From contig NC_089240.1 in the NCBI RefSeq assembly GCF_963924675.1, forward strand, positions 120,533,680 through 120,597,679: a DNA stretch of 64,000 nt, read 5' to 3'. Positions 47,193-59,235 of this stretch are shown here, piece after piece. The position numbers were made by a program, and so were the translations under genes. The notes beneath the pieces are model-generated. The model was not told where the DNA came from, made no database searches, and worked only from the letters and a program-made list of their open reading frames with translations. How positions within the stretch are numbered: position 1 is the first letter of the stretch; each line of letters opens with the position of its first letter. The stretch comes from Phocoena phocoena. Taxonomy: Eukaryota > Chordata > Mammalia > Artiodactyla > Phocoenidae.

Positions 47193-47359
47193 GGACTTCC
47201 CTGTTGGTTCAGTGGTTAAGACTCTGCACTCCCAATGCAGGGGGCCTGGGTTCAATCCCTGGTGGGGGAACTAGATCCTACATGCCACAACTAAGAGCCT
47301 ACATGCTATAACTAAAGATCATGTGTGCTGCAAGTAAGACTTGGCGTAGCCAAAAAAAA
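47193..47359 (+). mobile_element. CHR-type SINE
   Basis: Head gggacttccctgttggttcagtgg (19-base core clear), B box gggttcaatccctgg, tail agccaaaaaaaaa. A near-exact 10-bp TSD, ATGTWCTTTG, lies at 47183-47192 and 47360-47369. Confidence 0.92.
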
Positions 47360-47369
47360 ATGTTCTTTG

Positions 47370-48149
47370 ATAACTAGATAATTGAAAAGATCCAGCATTT
47401 TTTGCTTTGCTTTTCCAAATGTCTTTATTCAGCTCAACTCTATGTAATTCTTTACTTAGGAATAATGGATTCTTTCCATTTTCCTTGACTACTTCATTCA
47501 TTACCTTTTCTTGCAGCAGAACAGGATATCATTTCATGTCATCACACACAACATCAACCCCCTTTATCTTTCTAATAGAGCCGTTTTTAGAAACAGCATT
47601 CTCATCAGTTCTTCATGACTGTAAGTTGATTCATCCAATTTCTAAGTTTTAAATTTTAATTAGGTCACAGGAATATCTTTTGCCTTTCAAGGAGTACAAA
47701 TTAAAGTTCCTTTGCAAAGTAGTAATCTAACTTTTACAAAAATTAGGGAGAAAATTTATGGACAATAAATTGCATTTTTTAAACATTTTGCTTTTATTAC
47801 AATACTTTCTGAATAGTGACTAAAACACATTTGACTTTCTCCACTGTAGATATATATTGTGTGAACTTGATGATTGCATTTTTGAGGTTATGATTCTGAA
47901 CATTTTCTCCTAAAGCCCTTTTCCAATAGGGATTTATCATTGTTTTCATTCTTCTTTAGCTATGATGGATTGAATCCAGACAGATAACCAATCCAGATTA
48001 TACTATAGCACCTTGTCTAAATTTGTAACAATGTCCATGACAGTGTTCACTCAGAAATGTCTAGTAACATTTATTAAAAACATTTAAGAAATTGGTCTTT
48101 CTTTTGGAACTAACCTTCTACCTGATGTTTCTGCTTCTCATGTCTCAGT
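47370..48149. other. Unassigned sequence
   Basis: AT-rich, no gene or recognised repeat. Confidence 0.35.
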
Positions 48150-48280
48150 AATATCCATTCACCTCACAACAGCCAGAGTGATCTTTTAAAAATTCAGATT
48201 ATGTGATTTCCATTCTTAAAATGATTTAGCATATTGTAGATTAAGGTCCACAAATTTGTCATATCCCAGAGCATATACTC
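48150..48280 (+). mobile_element. L2-like fragment (probable)
   Basis: cacaacagccagagtgatctttt followed by a decayed form of the next L2 phrase (tgatttccattcttaaaatga). Short. Confidence 0.5.
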
Positions 48281-48284
48281 TGTT

Positions 48285-48985
48285 TTCAATGGCTATACTC
48301 CGCCTTTTATGAAGAGGTAAAGTCTGTTTCCCCACCTCCTTGAATCTGGAATAGTTTTCTGCCTTGCTTTATGTCAAAGAATGTGGTAGGGATGATGTAA
48401 AGTTCAGGAGCCTTGGTTTCAAGTGGCCTTGCAGCTACTGTTTTCAAACTCTTGGAAAGCTGCCAAGTTTGTCATATAAAGAACCACTTCCCTGGCGGTC
48501 CAGTGGTTGAGACTTCGCCTTCCAAAGCAGCGGGTGAGGGTTCGATCCCTGGTCAGGGAGCTAAGATCCCACATGCCTTGTGGCCCAAAACTCAGAGCAT
48601 AAAACAGGAGCAGTATTGTAACAAATTCAATAAAGACTTTAAAAATGGTCCACATCAAAAAAAAAAAACTTTAAAAAAAAAAGGAAGCTGGTCTAGCCTA
48701 TTGGAAGATGAAAGGCCATGTTGAATGTAACAGCATCTTCATAGCCAACAGCAAGAGGTGCAAGGAAGGCCATTTTGGATGCTTAAGTAAGGCCATCTTG
48801 GAACTTGCAGCCCATCAACTCCTACAGCTGAATGCATCCACGTGAATTAGCCCTGGAAAAACCAGCAAAGGATCTAACCAGTTAAGTTACAGGATCATAA
48901 GAAATAATACATCATTATAATTTTAAGACACTAAGTTTTGGGATGGTTTGGTTGGTGGCAATAGCTAACTGATACAAATGGCTTT
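48285..48985 (+). mobile_element. ERV-L-like solo LTR (probable), split by a SINE
   Basis: The ordered phrases gaagaggtaaagtctgtttcc, cctccttgaatctgg, cttgcagctactgttttc, cttggaaagctgcc, then right of the SINE ggaagatgaaaggccatg, gtaaggccatcttgg, ttttaagacactaag and ggtggcaatagctaactgatac resemble an old ERV-L/MaLR LTR. No internal viral genes are present. The family is not certain. Confidence 0.55.
48484..48672 (+). mobile_element. CHR-type SINE, longer-tail variant
   Basis: The head acttccctggcggtccagtgg and B box gggttcgatccctgg are followed by a distinct 3' domain (acaaattcaataaagac, ggtccacatc) and A-runs to about 48681. It differs from the other copies in the window, so it belongs to a separate CHR subfamily. 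No clean TSD. Confidence 0.9.
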
Positions 48986-50598
48986 TCATTCCACTTTGCA
49001 TTTTACCCTAATTTCTTACCTTTGCCTATAAAGCCTCTCATTATCTAGCGTTTCTGCTTCTGGAATATCTTTTTCAATACCATCCTATCTTTATCACAAT
49101 CTACCTGGTTGCAAAACCTGGAAACCAAGAATTGTCCTTGAAACCCCTCTCCCTTATCTACATTCTTATTAGTGTTAGCATGCATGTTCTCCTGCCTCCA
49201 TTCCTATCATGGCCAGAGACCGGAACATGAACCATGGTCTCACAAATAAAAAGAGGCCAGAGAGTCCGGCCTCAAATCATTCCCACTGGCAGTGAAACTC
49301 AAAGCAGGTATTTCCTGATGGCTGAAGAGCATAGGTAATCTAAAATTTGCCAAGATTTTTGATGGTGAAAATACTTAGTTTTATGAGGGTATGAGTAAAC
49401 ATGCATTTGCATAACATTTATGAAGGGCAATTTAATAATATCTATTGAAATTTAATGTAGGTATATCTCTCAGAAATTATAAGACTACTTCTGGATACTC
49501 AACCTAAAGAAATAATGAAAAGGGGAGCAAAGATATATGTACACCAGGATTTTTGTATTAACAGTGCATTTGGAATGATCTAAATGTCTATCAGCAGGAA
49601 TTTACTAGATAAGTTTTTAACATCAATACAATGGAAAGGGAGGTAGTCATTAAAAACCTTGACATGGAACAATTCCCATGACAGATTGTTAAGAAAAAAG
49701 CAGTAGAGTATGAAATGTGTTTGTTATTATTAGTTTTACACATATAGCAGTCTGCCATCACTAGATGAAATTGTATTTCAGAAGATAATTATAGCAAAGT
49801 AGGCCTGATAGTGGAGGAAGAGGCAATTGTTTTTTTTTTTTCATCATGGGCATTTTAAAGGAGTTGAGGGGGCCTGGGATCAGATACGGGAGATGTGGTC
49901 AAAGGTATTTCTATTCATTGGTGGGAGGTGAGCTGGCCCCTGTTTCATGTTGGCTGACTGGAGGCCTTTGAGGGGTCCCCTGTGGAGGGCCATGACCCAT
50001 TGCTTGTAGGTGCAGTGATATCTAATAACTATTTTTAATTTTTTATCTTTATTGTATTTCAGTTCAGTGAAGTTTTGCCAGTTTTCACACCCTGGTGAGA
50101 GTTGTGCTTTGGGGAAATGTAGGAAAAGATGCATGGTCATCCTTATGAGAAAAGCTTTGGGAAGGCCAGTTATGAAGTGAAAGGAGGTGAAAAGCAGGGT
50201 GAAGTGAAAGTTCAGAGCAAGGCAGTTGACTGAGGCCATGTACAGGAAAGATGCATCATTTGTACACTGTCAGTCTCAAAATGTTGGGTGAGGAGAAGCT
50301 TTTAAATATACAGTATTTGACTTGTAGATTCAAGAATATGGGAATTAAACTTTCCTTGGGTAATTAAGAGAAGTATAACTCCTGAAGACTGGAGAATTTG
50401 GAGACAACACTGAGGAGAACAAAAAAAGAAGGGAGGGAAGGAGGGAAGGAAGGAAGGAAGGGAGGAAGACTCCTTTTCGATGTCTGTTATCATAAAAACA
50501 AAATGACTTTTTAAAAAGCTTTTTGTGTAAGGACATGTGAATCACATAACACACTGGAAGGGGAACTTACCGTTCTCACTGAGTATATATTCTGAGAC
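48986..50598. other. Unassigned sequence
   Basis: No gene supported. A purine-rich GGAA repeat lies at 50428-50466. Frames at 49880-50239 have no recognisable domain. Confidence 0.35.
50428..50466. repeat. GGGA/GGAA purine microsatellite
   Basis: Alternating gggagg, gggaagg and ggaagg units. Confidence 0.85.
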
Positions 50599-50599
50599 A

Positions 50600-51006
50600 G
50601 GAGCTGTAGTTAAGGATCTTGAGATGGGGAGTTTCTCTGACTTATCTGAGTGAGCAACGAATGGAACCACAAGTATCCTTAGAAGATGTAGGCAGAGAGA
50701 GACTTGAAGACAGAAGAGGAAGGAGGATATGTGATGATGGAAACAGGGGAAGAAAATGCAAATATAATATAGAGGTATGAGCTCAAGAACAAGAACAGCC
50801 TCTAGTAGCCAGAAAAGACAAGGCATGGATTCTCTCATAGAGCCTTCAAATGGGAGCACAGCCCAGCCGACACCTTGATTTTGGTCCAGTGAAATCCAGG
50901 TCAGATTTCTGGCCTTTACAACCAACAGTAAGAGAGTAAGTTTGTGTTGTATTAGTCACCCAGTTTTTGGTAATTTGTTATAGCAGCCATAGAAAACTAA
51001 TACAAT
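50600..51006 (+). mobile_element. MLT1-type LTR (ERVL-MaLR), partial
   Basis: MLT1 order: ttaaggatcttgagatgggg, gaaccacaagtatccttag, ggatatgtgatgatgg, tagagccttcaaatggg, ccgacaccttgattttgg, and the 3' end tggtaatttgttatagcagccatag then actaatacaa. The 5' end is diverged. This is an old solo LTR with no viral gene. Confidence 0.85.
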
Positions 51007-52942
51007 TACTAATGTTATATACAAATGGAGAACAATTTTACATTAGCGATAGAGACTAGGGAAGGATAAATGTCAATTTCCACTCCATATATTACAAATA
51101 CGGTCTGTTTGAAGGAAGACATAGGGCTGACGTTTGGGCCACTTCTAATAAAAGAACAGCATGTCTAGAAAGGAAATTGACGTCACTAATTTCAGATGGC
51201 TCACATCTACGGATGAAAGCCTGCTGTGGGGCAGCTGGAGCATTCCACCTGGACTTCCCATCAAAAATGTGGCCACACCAACACAATCTGGAGTCCAGTA
51301 ATGTCACTTGGTGCACCAAGAAGTTATTCCTGGTGAAAGCTCCTATGTTAAACAACTCTGTGAATGTAGCAGCAGGGCTGGTTTGAGAGTTGAATGTTGC
51401 TTCCTGACATGAGAATCCTTGGCGAATACAGAGAAGAGGTTTTTCTGCACGTACGAAACTCCCTGCTGGGCATACTCTTTGTTTCTGAGTCTCTCCACAC
51501 TTCTACCAGCAAACTAGGTCTCTGAATTAGAAGGGGAAATTTCTAGTAAATAAAACTTTTTTTTTCCATTTTCCCTTGCTTTAGAACTTGGCTGTTTTCC
51601 AAGAGTTGCAGTCTATTTTCCAAGAGATCTATCTCGAACTTTATCGATAAGAAAAGAATATTTGGCATGCCTAGACATTTCTTTGTAAGGATACATAATT
51701 AGAAAAAAAATCAATAGACCTAAGGAAATAGATTGTAATTCAAAAGCCACCTTGAGAAATCACAATACTTTTATCTGAAAGAGGTTTACTTTAAGAAACA
51801 AAAGAAAATCAAGAAGACATTAAATCTATGAACCTAGACCAAGCAGCCATGATGAAAGAACCATCAATGAACACAAAACATTGAAGGAAAGTGGAAAATA
51901 TTATTGTAAAAAAATACTGTTGTGACATAGAAGTCATAGCTAAAGTGTTTTAGTAAAAACTCTTGATGTAATGGTCGTGAGCCTCTAGTTATTTTTCTCT
52001 CACATTCCAAAACATAGATCAATGAGACGTTGACATTTTTCTTATAAATGTTATTGAGTGAATGCATAAGCATCATTCTTGATGACACGTACGGGAATTT
52101 CACTCCCTGGTGTCATGTTGCCTTTTGCTCCGGTTTAAGTGTTTCCAGTGTATTTAACAGTGTATGACTGACATTCACATTTTAAAATAGATTTTGATAA
52201 ATAGATCTTGATACAACCTAGAACAATAAAAAGTAAAACACCAAAAACTGACAATTTCATTGAAAAGTAATTCTTTTGGAAAATCATTTGACAAATATGA
52301 GAGGAGCTTTCAGTTACTATAGAGCTGATAGGAATCTATTGAGAAAAAAATTACCTGGAATTCACTTCATGATCCAGTCAGACTCTTCTTCATGAAATAT
52401 AACCACATTTTAAAATGGCTGAAAAGATCTTTTGTTCTATTCCACTATTTGACACTTATTCATAAAGTGTTCCATTTTGGAAACTGGTTAGTGGTCACTC
52501 TTTCACAAGCACTTCTTTGTGATGCAACCAGAGTATTTCCACAACTAGTTTTCCCCAAAGTTTTGGACACTATAGCCCATTAAAACCAGACTACCAGAAG
52601 GTAGTATTTCCTCCTTTTCAAATGGCTCACTTTTCCTTCTTATTATATTGATCAGAACTTGCCAGGTAGTGTAAAAATAATAGAGGTAATTATCAAAATC
52701 TATATCTTTGATTTTCAGGACAATATTTCTATATTTTCTCTTGTAAGAATGACATTCATCATAGTTTTAACACAGATATCCTTGATTCTGTTAAAAAATC
52801 ATCTTCTATTTTAAGAGGGCTTTTATTCAGGAAGTGGTATTGAAATTTATTAAATGTCTCTTCCATTTACTGATTTATTCATAAAATTTTAGACCTTTAA
52901 CCAACTTATATCTTTTTTTATTATTAAATCCACTCATTTAAG
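51007..52942. other. Unassigned sequence, about 1.9 kb
   Basis: No recognised repeat or gene. The part at 51120-51520 has more even base composition and two long opposing frames (51092-51355 minus, 51177-51386 plus), but no protein family is evident. Confidence 0.35.
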
Positions 52943-53372
52943 ATGGTGTGAAAGCGATACACATTCAGTAGTAACCATACTTCGAACTTTGAATTTTGAT
53001 CTTTTCCCAGACTAGCACTACGTGGTACAATACTCTCTCATGATGCTGGACAGCAGCAGCCACCACAGTCCCCGGTCAGCCACGTGATCACAAGGGTAAA
53101 ACAACCTATCCACTTACAACCATTCTGTTTTTCACTTTTGGTACATGTGAACATGAGATACCCAACACTTTTTTATAAAATAGACTCTGTGTTGGAAGAT
53201 TTTGCCCAACTGTAGGCTAATGTAGGGGCTCTAAGCATGTTTAAGGTGGGCTAGGCTAAGCTATAATGAACCTAGTTCAGTAGGTTAGGTGTAGTAAATG
53301 AATTTTTGACATGATATATTCAACTTATGATGGGTTTATTAGGATATAACCCCATAGTAAGTTGAGGAAGAT
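52943..53372 (-). mobile_element. Non-autonomous Tigger-type DNA element (TcMar-Tigger)
   Basis: In order: gaaagcgatacacattcagtag, cgaactttgaattttgatc, ctctctcatgatgctgg, ccaactgtaggctaatgta, ggtgggctaggctaagcta, and the right end gataacccc-like text with taagttgaggaagatctg, which match a known Tigger-derived MITE. CpGs are largely decayed. The exact subfamily is not assigned, and the strand is by convention uncertain. Confidence 0.75.
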
Positions 53373-53424
53373 CTGTGTATATATCTTTATTCAAATGATT
53401 TGAAGGTGGAGTCAAAGTACGCTC

Positions 53425-53960
53425 CTGGAATGGGAAGACTGAATATTTTAAAGATCTCAATTCTTCCCTAATTAATGTACAAATAAAGAAATTCTAATAA
53501 AAACCCCAGTAACAACTGAGAATTAATAAAAAGTTTTTAAAGTTTATCTGGAAATAATACATTCTTAACCATAGCCAAGAATAAATCAAACATTAATCAG
53601 AGGGAGCTTGCTCTACCTATAAGATATTAAAATGAAAATGTTGCAATAAGTTAGAACTCAGTTGTATTCAACTAATAAATAGAGAAAGGATTCAGAAGGA
53701 CCATGTATGAAATATGCCATCATTCAATAGTAATATCAGAAGTACAAATTAAAATGTTATAAACTGTACTTTTAAAGTGGGAAAATAGCCAAAAACAATT
53801 TAAAAACTGATACTGAGTGTTGGCGAAAACTAGGGGAACAAGCTTTTCATCCACCACAATTTACATATTAAAAGTCTTAAATATGGAACACACCCTTTGA
53901 CAGAACCACCTCCTATTAGATTCCTTCACATCTGCATATAATAAACAGATGACTGAATGA
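53425..53960 (+). mobile_element. Ancient L1M ORF2 fragment
   Basis: Plus-sense ORF2 text: gggaagactgaatattttaaag, caattcttccctaattaatg, aaaaccccagtaacaac, then the later ORF2 part near 53740-53870. The frame is lost. Confidence 0.7.
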
Positions 53961-54340
53961 AGGATCTGAGAGCTATTGAATTCCAAGGAAAGAAATAATT
54001 AGAGCAACTCAGTTTGTGGGCATCACTTTCTTTTTGCTCATGATGCAAGGAATATCAGTGAAAAAAAGAAGCCAGCACAAAAACTCGTACAATGTCTGAC
54101 AAGTATTTCCACCTTGATATTTGTTGTCTCTGCTCTTATTTTGTTGTAAATGTTTAAACTTGCTATTTTAATAACATCAAGACCACAATTATGTCAGTAA
54201 TCACTTTGCGTTCCATTCCTTTCAAATAATGGAATTAAACAAACACTGTAAGGTTTAAAGGGACAATATGATTGGTGCATTTTGGCATGAATCAGGTGAA
54301 TCTAATTGCCATCAATTATGATACAATAACTTTTTGATAT
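53961..54340. other. Unassigned sequence
   Basis: No gene or repeat recognised left of the inverted-repeat arm. Confidence 0.3.
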
Positions 54341-54618
54341 TTTCTATTCATGTCATTGGTCAGGGAGAGATTTCCATCCTAGGATTATTGAGATGGCTGA
54401 GCACACAATACCTGACACTGGACAAATGACATTAACAACAGGTTATTAGTCACATATACTCACAGCCCAAGAGAGGAGGACACCGCATGCTATGCAGGAA
54501 CACATGCGGGCTGCATTCAGGAAAAAAATAAACAAACAAGGACTGTGTGGTGGGGGGACGGGCTTTGTAGTACCAAGTGGGTGGGGTGCTCCAGCAGAAG
54601 GATATGATTGCTATATGG
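54341..54618. repeat. Inverted-repeat arm 1 (about 275 bp)
   Basis: Its reverse complement aligns along its whole length with 55262-55531. Shared blocks include actcacagcccaagagagga, gacaaatgacattaac, ggtattgtgtg (reverse) and tgctccagcag. Similarity is roughly 85-90% by eye, with small indels. No family assigned. Confidence 0.85.
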
Positions 54619-55261
54619 TTTTCACATTTCATTCTTTGTTTAACACAAGTAAATCAGTCTCTACCCTCCTCAAAAGGAAATATTTTTCACAACCTTTTAA
54701 CTCCTGAGGGAAAGAAAATGTTAAGCAACAGAAAACTGTACAAGATCCACTCTAGCAGGAAGTTGGCCACACAGAAATTAACTATAATTAGATTTGCAAA
54801 TGACATTTCATACAGACATGTGGTGGTTCCTTCCTTTCTCTTTATCTCATTATCCATTATTTATGAACAAAATTTCTTAGAAGTAGAGCTAGAAACATGT
54901 TTTTGTTTATTTCTAAAGAACATCATCTACTTTACAAGGCCACAAACTTCATAGATAAGAATACTAGACAAATGCAGTCAACATCTAGAGAAATGATGAA
55001 TTAAAAACATGTTATATATAGTTATTGCTATTGCACTATGTAGATAACTGTTTAACATTAGTTCAAACTGCTTTGTATTTTGAAGACAATGTTTGCGTTA
55101 CTGAATGGATTTAATAAATTTCCAATTGAAACTACCCACTTTACTCCTGTGGATAAGGTCCCTTAACCAAACAAAGCTCCTTTCAAGGGTCAGTTCCTGC
55201 TTATCCCTGAGTAGCAGATTTCATTTTCCTGATGGCTCATAGATTATTCAAATAAGCCAAT
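54619..55261. other. Spacer between inverted-repeat arms
   Basis: About 640 bp, AT-rich, with no recognised element. An open frame at 54577-54954 starts in arm 1 and has no family similarity. Confidence 0.4.
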
Positions 55262-55531
55262 CATATAGCAATCCTGCTGGAGCACCACACGCACTTGGTA
55301 CTACAAATCCTGCCCCCCAACACACACGGTCCCTATTTGTTTATTCTGTTCCTGAATGTAACCCTCATGTGCTCCTGCATGGCATGTGGTGTCCTCCTCT
55401 CTTGGGCTGTGAGTATATGTGACTAATGACCTGTCGTTAATGTCATTTGTCCAGTGTCAGGTATTGTGTGTTCAGCCATCTCGATAATCCCAGGATGGGA
55501 ATCTCTCTCTGACCAATGGGATGAATAGAAA
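55262..55531. repeat. Inverted-repeat arm 2 (about 270 bp)
   Basis: Inverted partner of 54341-54618. It begins catatagcaatcctgctggag and ends near gaccaatgggatgaatag. Confidence 0.85.
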
Positions 55532-56667
55532 GCAAACAAAATAATGAGTAAAACTCATAAAGTGTGTTAAGGATAGATAGTAAGAGACTAGTTTACAATT
55601 ACAGGCACAAATCACATACATATGTTAAATATTGATACTGGGTAAGCAAACAACTTGTCAGACATGGACAGAATATGTCATATTTGTCAAATATAGATAA
55701 CAAGTAAGCTAGTTACATATAATGTACATTAAAATGGGATTAATGGGATAAGTGATGGAACTAAGAGTTACTTACAGGTAGAAAGGGATTGAAGGACCAA
55801 GTCATAACTTACAATCATGCCACCCCTAAGGCAACAGCTATGTCATCTTTAAATTGGCTACCCAAGGTGACACCCAGTTTGATCCCATCATGGTACTACA
55901 TGTGTTCTACTAAAGAAATGTACACAAAATAGTTGTTCAGCAGGCTAATTGGCAAGCTATAGCAGTGGCCAGACATATGCATTCCCACCCCATCATGTCT
56001 CTCAGACAGAGCATGTGATGGTTCCAGGAACCTTTTGCCAGTTGTTCTTCCCTAATAATACCAAATCTCTGATATTCTTATTCATACCATCAACAGGCAT
56101 AGCTGATGTGGAGAGGGAGGGAGAGAGAGAGAGAGAGATTGAGAGATTGAGATTACATGTCCCCTGGTTTAAGGTAGTGTGGTCTTTCCATCCCACTTGC
56201 ATCTTATGCTAAGTGTCATAATCTTCCGTCCTTTGTCCCTTTTATTCACAGTGTATTGTAAATTGATTTAATAACCCATGTAATTTGAGTTATTTAATTT
56301 TTCTGTGGCTCTTTATGTTCCAAGACTTCTGGGATGACTTACCTGGTAGTGAACTTGAAAGCCACCATTGCATCAACATGGCACTTTTCCCTATGCCTTT
56401 CCTTTCACGATTCCATATCCCACTTTACAAAAGAAAGGTGTACTTCTCTTCCATCCCTATTTTACCGTGTCTCATTGCCCCAGAGGTGTTAAAAATCACC
56501 AGGGCACCAAATGAAGGAAGATTTTGAAATATTGGTGTTGGTGTTGAGAAACTGAATGAATGAAAAGACTGCATAGCTAACCCTTTTGTAAGCTAGGTGG
56601 TTTTCATTTCATTGCTTAAAACAAAATTGAAAGAGACCCTGTTTAGCAAATTATTTGTATATTACTT
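55532..56667. other. Unassigned sequence
   Basis: No gene or known repeat. The part adjacent to arm 2 (55540-56090) could belong to the same unknown element, since its text is repeat-like, but I cannot show it. A GA microsatellite lies at 56111-56138. Confidence 0.35.
56111..56138. repeat. GA microsatellite
   Basis: gagagggagg followed by uninterrupted GA units. Confidence 0.9.
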
Positions 56668-56682
56668 AGAAGAATATTTTAT

Positions 56683-57113
56683 TTTTTTAACATCTTTATT
56701 GGAGTATAATTGCTTTACAATGTTGTGTTAGTTTCTGCTGTATAACAAAGTGAATCAGCTATATGTATACATATATCCCCATATCCCCTCCCTCTTGCAC
56801 CTCCCTCCCACCCTCCCCATCCCACCCCTCTAGGTGTTCACAAAGCTGGAGCTGATCTCCCTGTGCTATGCAGCTGCTTCCCACTAGCTATCTATTTTAC
56901 ATTTGGTAGTGTATATATGTAAATGCTACTCTCTCACTTCGTCCCAGCTTACCCTCCCCCATCCCCGTGTCCTCAAGTCCATTCTCTACATCTGCTTCTT
57001 TATTCCTGTCCTGCCCCTAGGTTCGTCAGAACCTTTTTTTTTTTTAGATTCCATATATATGTGTTAGCATACGGTATTTGTTTTTCTCTTTTTGACTGAC
57101 TTCACTCTCTAGC
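56683..57113 (-). mobile_element. 5'-truncated L1 3' end
   Basis: Reverse-sense 3' UTR (aacatctttattggagtata and on) to the last ORF2 codons at about 57045-57110. The TSD is imperfect, AGAAGAATWTTT, at about 56668-56682 and 57114-57128. Same subfamily 3' end as the L1s at 2690 and 29731, and low divergence. Confidence 0.9.
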
Positions 57114-57128
57114 AGAAGAATTTTAAAT

Positions 57129-57616
57129 AATTGGGTGTACAAGTTTTCTCAGAACACGTAGTTATAAAAAACAGAGTGGCACAAAAAGGATAGATGCAGA
57201 ACCCTATTTCATTGATGGCTAAAAAAATGACATTCATTCAATAAGTGACTTCTTTTTTTCTTTCACAGATAAATGAATTACTTGAAAAAATGCTCCATAC
57301 ATCTCGCTAAGAGATGTATTTCCCATTAAACTGTCCTTTTCATGTTTATTGTAATTTGTCAAATTTGTAGTTTAATTTTGTTGTTTTAATCAACTGTGTA
57401 CTAAGACTTGTAATGACAACTTATTCCACATGTGACTTTTAAAACTTAGAGTCATAGGATAATAAAAAAATCAAAGGAGTATGACTTTCAAACATAAAAT
57501 ATATTTAATTAGGATAAAATTCTGTGACAGTCCTGGAATGATAACATATATTCAGTAGAAAAAGTAAAGATATATACATCTTGCTTATAAAAAAATAGCT
57601 TGTTCATACCTATCTA
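57129..57616. other. Unassigned AT-rich sequence
   Basis: Nothing recognised. Confidence 0.3.
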
Positions 57617-57686
57617 CATATTTTTACTGAAATATAGTTGATTTAGAATGTTGTGTTAATTTCAGGTGTACAGCAAAGTGATTAAG

Positions 57687-57706
57687 TTGTGTGTGTGTGT
57701 GTGTAT
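57687..57706. repeat. GT microsatellite inside the L1 3' UTR
   Basis: About nine GT units followed by TATA. Confidence 0.85.
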
Positions 57707-57770
57707 ATAAAATGGAAAAGAATCTAAAAATATATATATATTCTTTTACATATATACTCCTTAATTTAAA

Positions 57771-58014
57771 AAAATATATTTATTTATTTAGGCTGTGCCA
57801 GGTCTTAGTTGCCACACGTGGGATCTTCATTTCAGCATGCGGACTTCTTGGTTGCAGCACGTGAACACTTAGCTGCAGAATGCAGACTTCCTGGTTGTTG
57901 CATGTAGACTCTTAGTTGTGACATTAATGTGAATCTAGTTTCCCAACCAGGGATTGAACTTGGGCCCCCTGCATTGGAAGCATGGAGTCTTAACCACTGG
58001 ACCACCTGGGAAGT
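57771..58014 (-). mobile_element. CHR-type SINE, older subfamily
   Basis: Tail aaaaaaatatatttatttattt at the left (units of ATTT), body ggctgtgccaggtcttagtt, head accacctgggaagtc. A weak TSD, CTCYTTAATWT, lies at about 57758-57768 and 58015-58025. Diverged, like the copy at 28342. Confidence 0.88.
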
Positions 58015-58348
58015 CTCTTTAATATTCTTAAGAATATTATATATTCTCTCTATATATTCTTTTTTAGAGTCTTTCCCATTATAGGTTATTACAAGGTATT
58101 AAATATAGTTTCCTGTGCTATACAGTAGGTCCTTGTTGTTTATTTTATACATAGTAGTATGTATATGTTAATCCCAAATTCCTAATTTATCTCTCCCCTC
58201 CATCCCCTTTGGTAACCATAAGTTTGTTTTCTATGTCTGAAAGTCTTTCTGTTTTGTAAATAAGTTCATTTGTATCATCTATTTCTAGATTCCACATGTA
58301 AATGATATCATATGATATTTGTCTTTCTATGTCTGACTTGCTTGAATA

Positions 58349-59075
58349 ATTGCTAGCTTCAAATCAACATGATATCTAGAATTTACTGGCTATGTTTGAA
58401 AGAGCAGTAAAATCATTTTAATATGGGTCTATGAATGAAGGTTGCAAGTAGGAGTGATTCCTTTTGGTAATATAGCTAATAAAGCAAGAGCAGAAATTTT
58501 ACTTCCTGTTCTGATAACTTTAAGATCTGCTGATTTGGAGGTCTTAGTCTCCAAGGGATGAATGGTTCTACTAGTGAACACAACAATGATTTCATTAAAT
58601 TGGAAGATGAGACTACCACCTGACTATTTTTGGTTACTAATGATACTGAATTGACAGGTAAAGGGAGGTGGGGAAACCTTCCTGCTGGGGTGATTGATCC
58701 AGAGTATCAATGTCTCTTAGTACTTCCATGGCCAATAGTAAAAATTAATAAAGGCCCATTAAGAACTCCAATCAGCAGAGGTGTTGGTTAAAAGTGAAGG
58801 AAACATGGAACAGGTAGGGGAGAAATTGTGTTGCAGATATTAACCATGGCTTCATGGCTGTTACAGAAACAAGGGATAGAGTCGTTATGCATGTTTCCTT
58901 GCTTGTTATGTAAATATTTTCTTTCTCCATTTTCCCTGTTATTTGATTTTAGATATATTGGTAGTGGTTAATTTTACATTAAATAATACATAGGTGGGAT
59001 TGTTAGTGAATTAGAAGAGGGATTAACATCTTCCACAATTGGACAAGGGGATTCTATGTCTGCTTTTTATGGGAG
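58349..59075. other. Unassigned sequence
   Basis: No gene or repeat recognised. Confidence 0.3.
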
Positions 59076-59235
59076 GAGAGCAGAGGCTTGTAGAAACACA
59101 GGCTGCAGGCCCCACCCCCACAGTTTCTGATTGGTAGGTTTGGAGCGAGGCTGAGAAGTTACATATCCTAACAACAGGTTCCCAGGTGATGCTGATACTT
59201 CTGATCTGGGACCTCACTTTGAGACTCCGGGCTCT
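59076..59235 (+). mobile_element. MER5A hAT-Charlie MITE
   Basis: gcttgtagaaacacaggctg, ggccccacccccacagtttctg, acaacaggttcccaggtgatgctg, tctgggacctcactttgag follow MER5A to its terminus. Ancient. Confidence 0.8.

Larger units (their letters stand above)
57617..58348 (-). mobile_element. Older L1 3' fragment, split by a SINE
   Basis: Reverse-sense 3' UTR of the same older subfamily as 19156 and 29262: tgaaatatagttgatttag, caggtgtacagcaaagtgat, ggtccttgttgtttatttta, cctttggtaaccataagttt. It carries a GT microsatellite at 57687-57706 and a SINE at 57771-58014. Confidence 0.85.

Noticed and set aside
54341..55531. Complete endogenous retrovirus with two LTRs
   Set aside because: The repeats are inverted, whereas LTRs of one provirus are direct, and the spacer is only about 640 bp with no viral frames.
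56111..56202. Repetitive RERE-type peptide in a frame as an RNA-binding protein
   Set aside because: It arises from the GA microsatellite.
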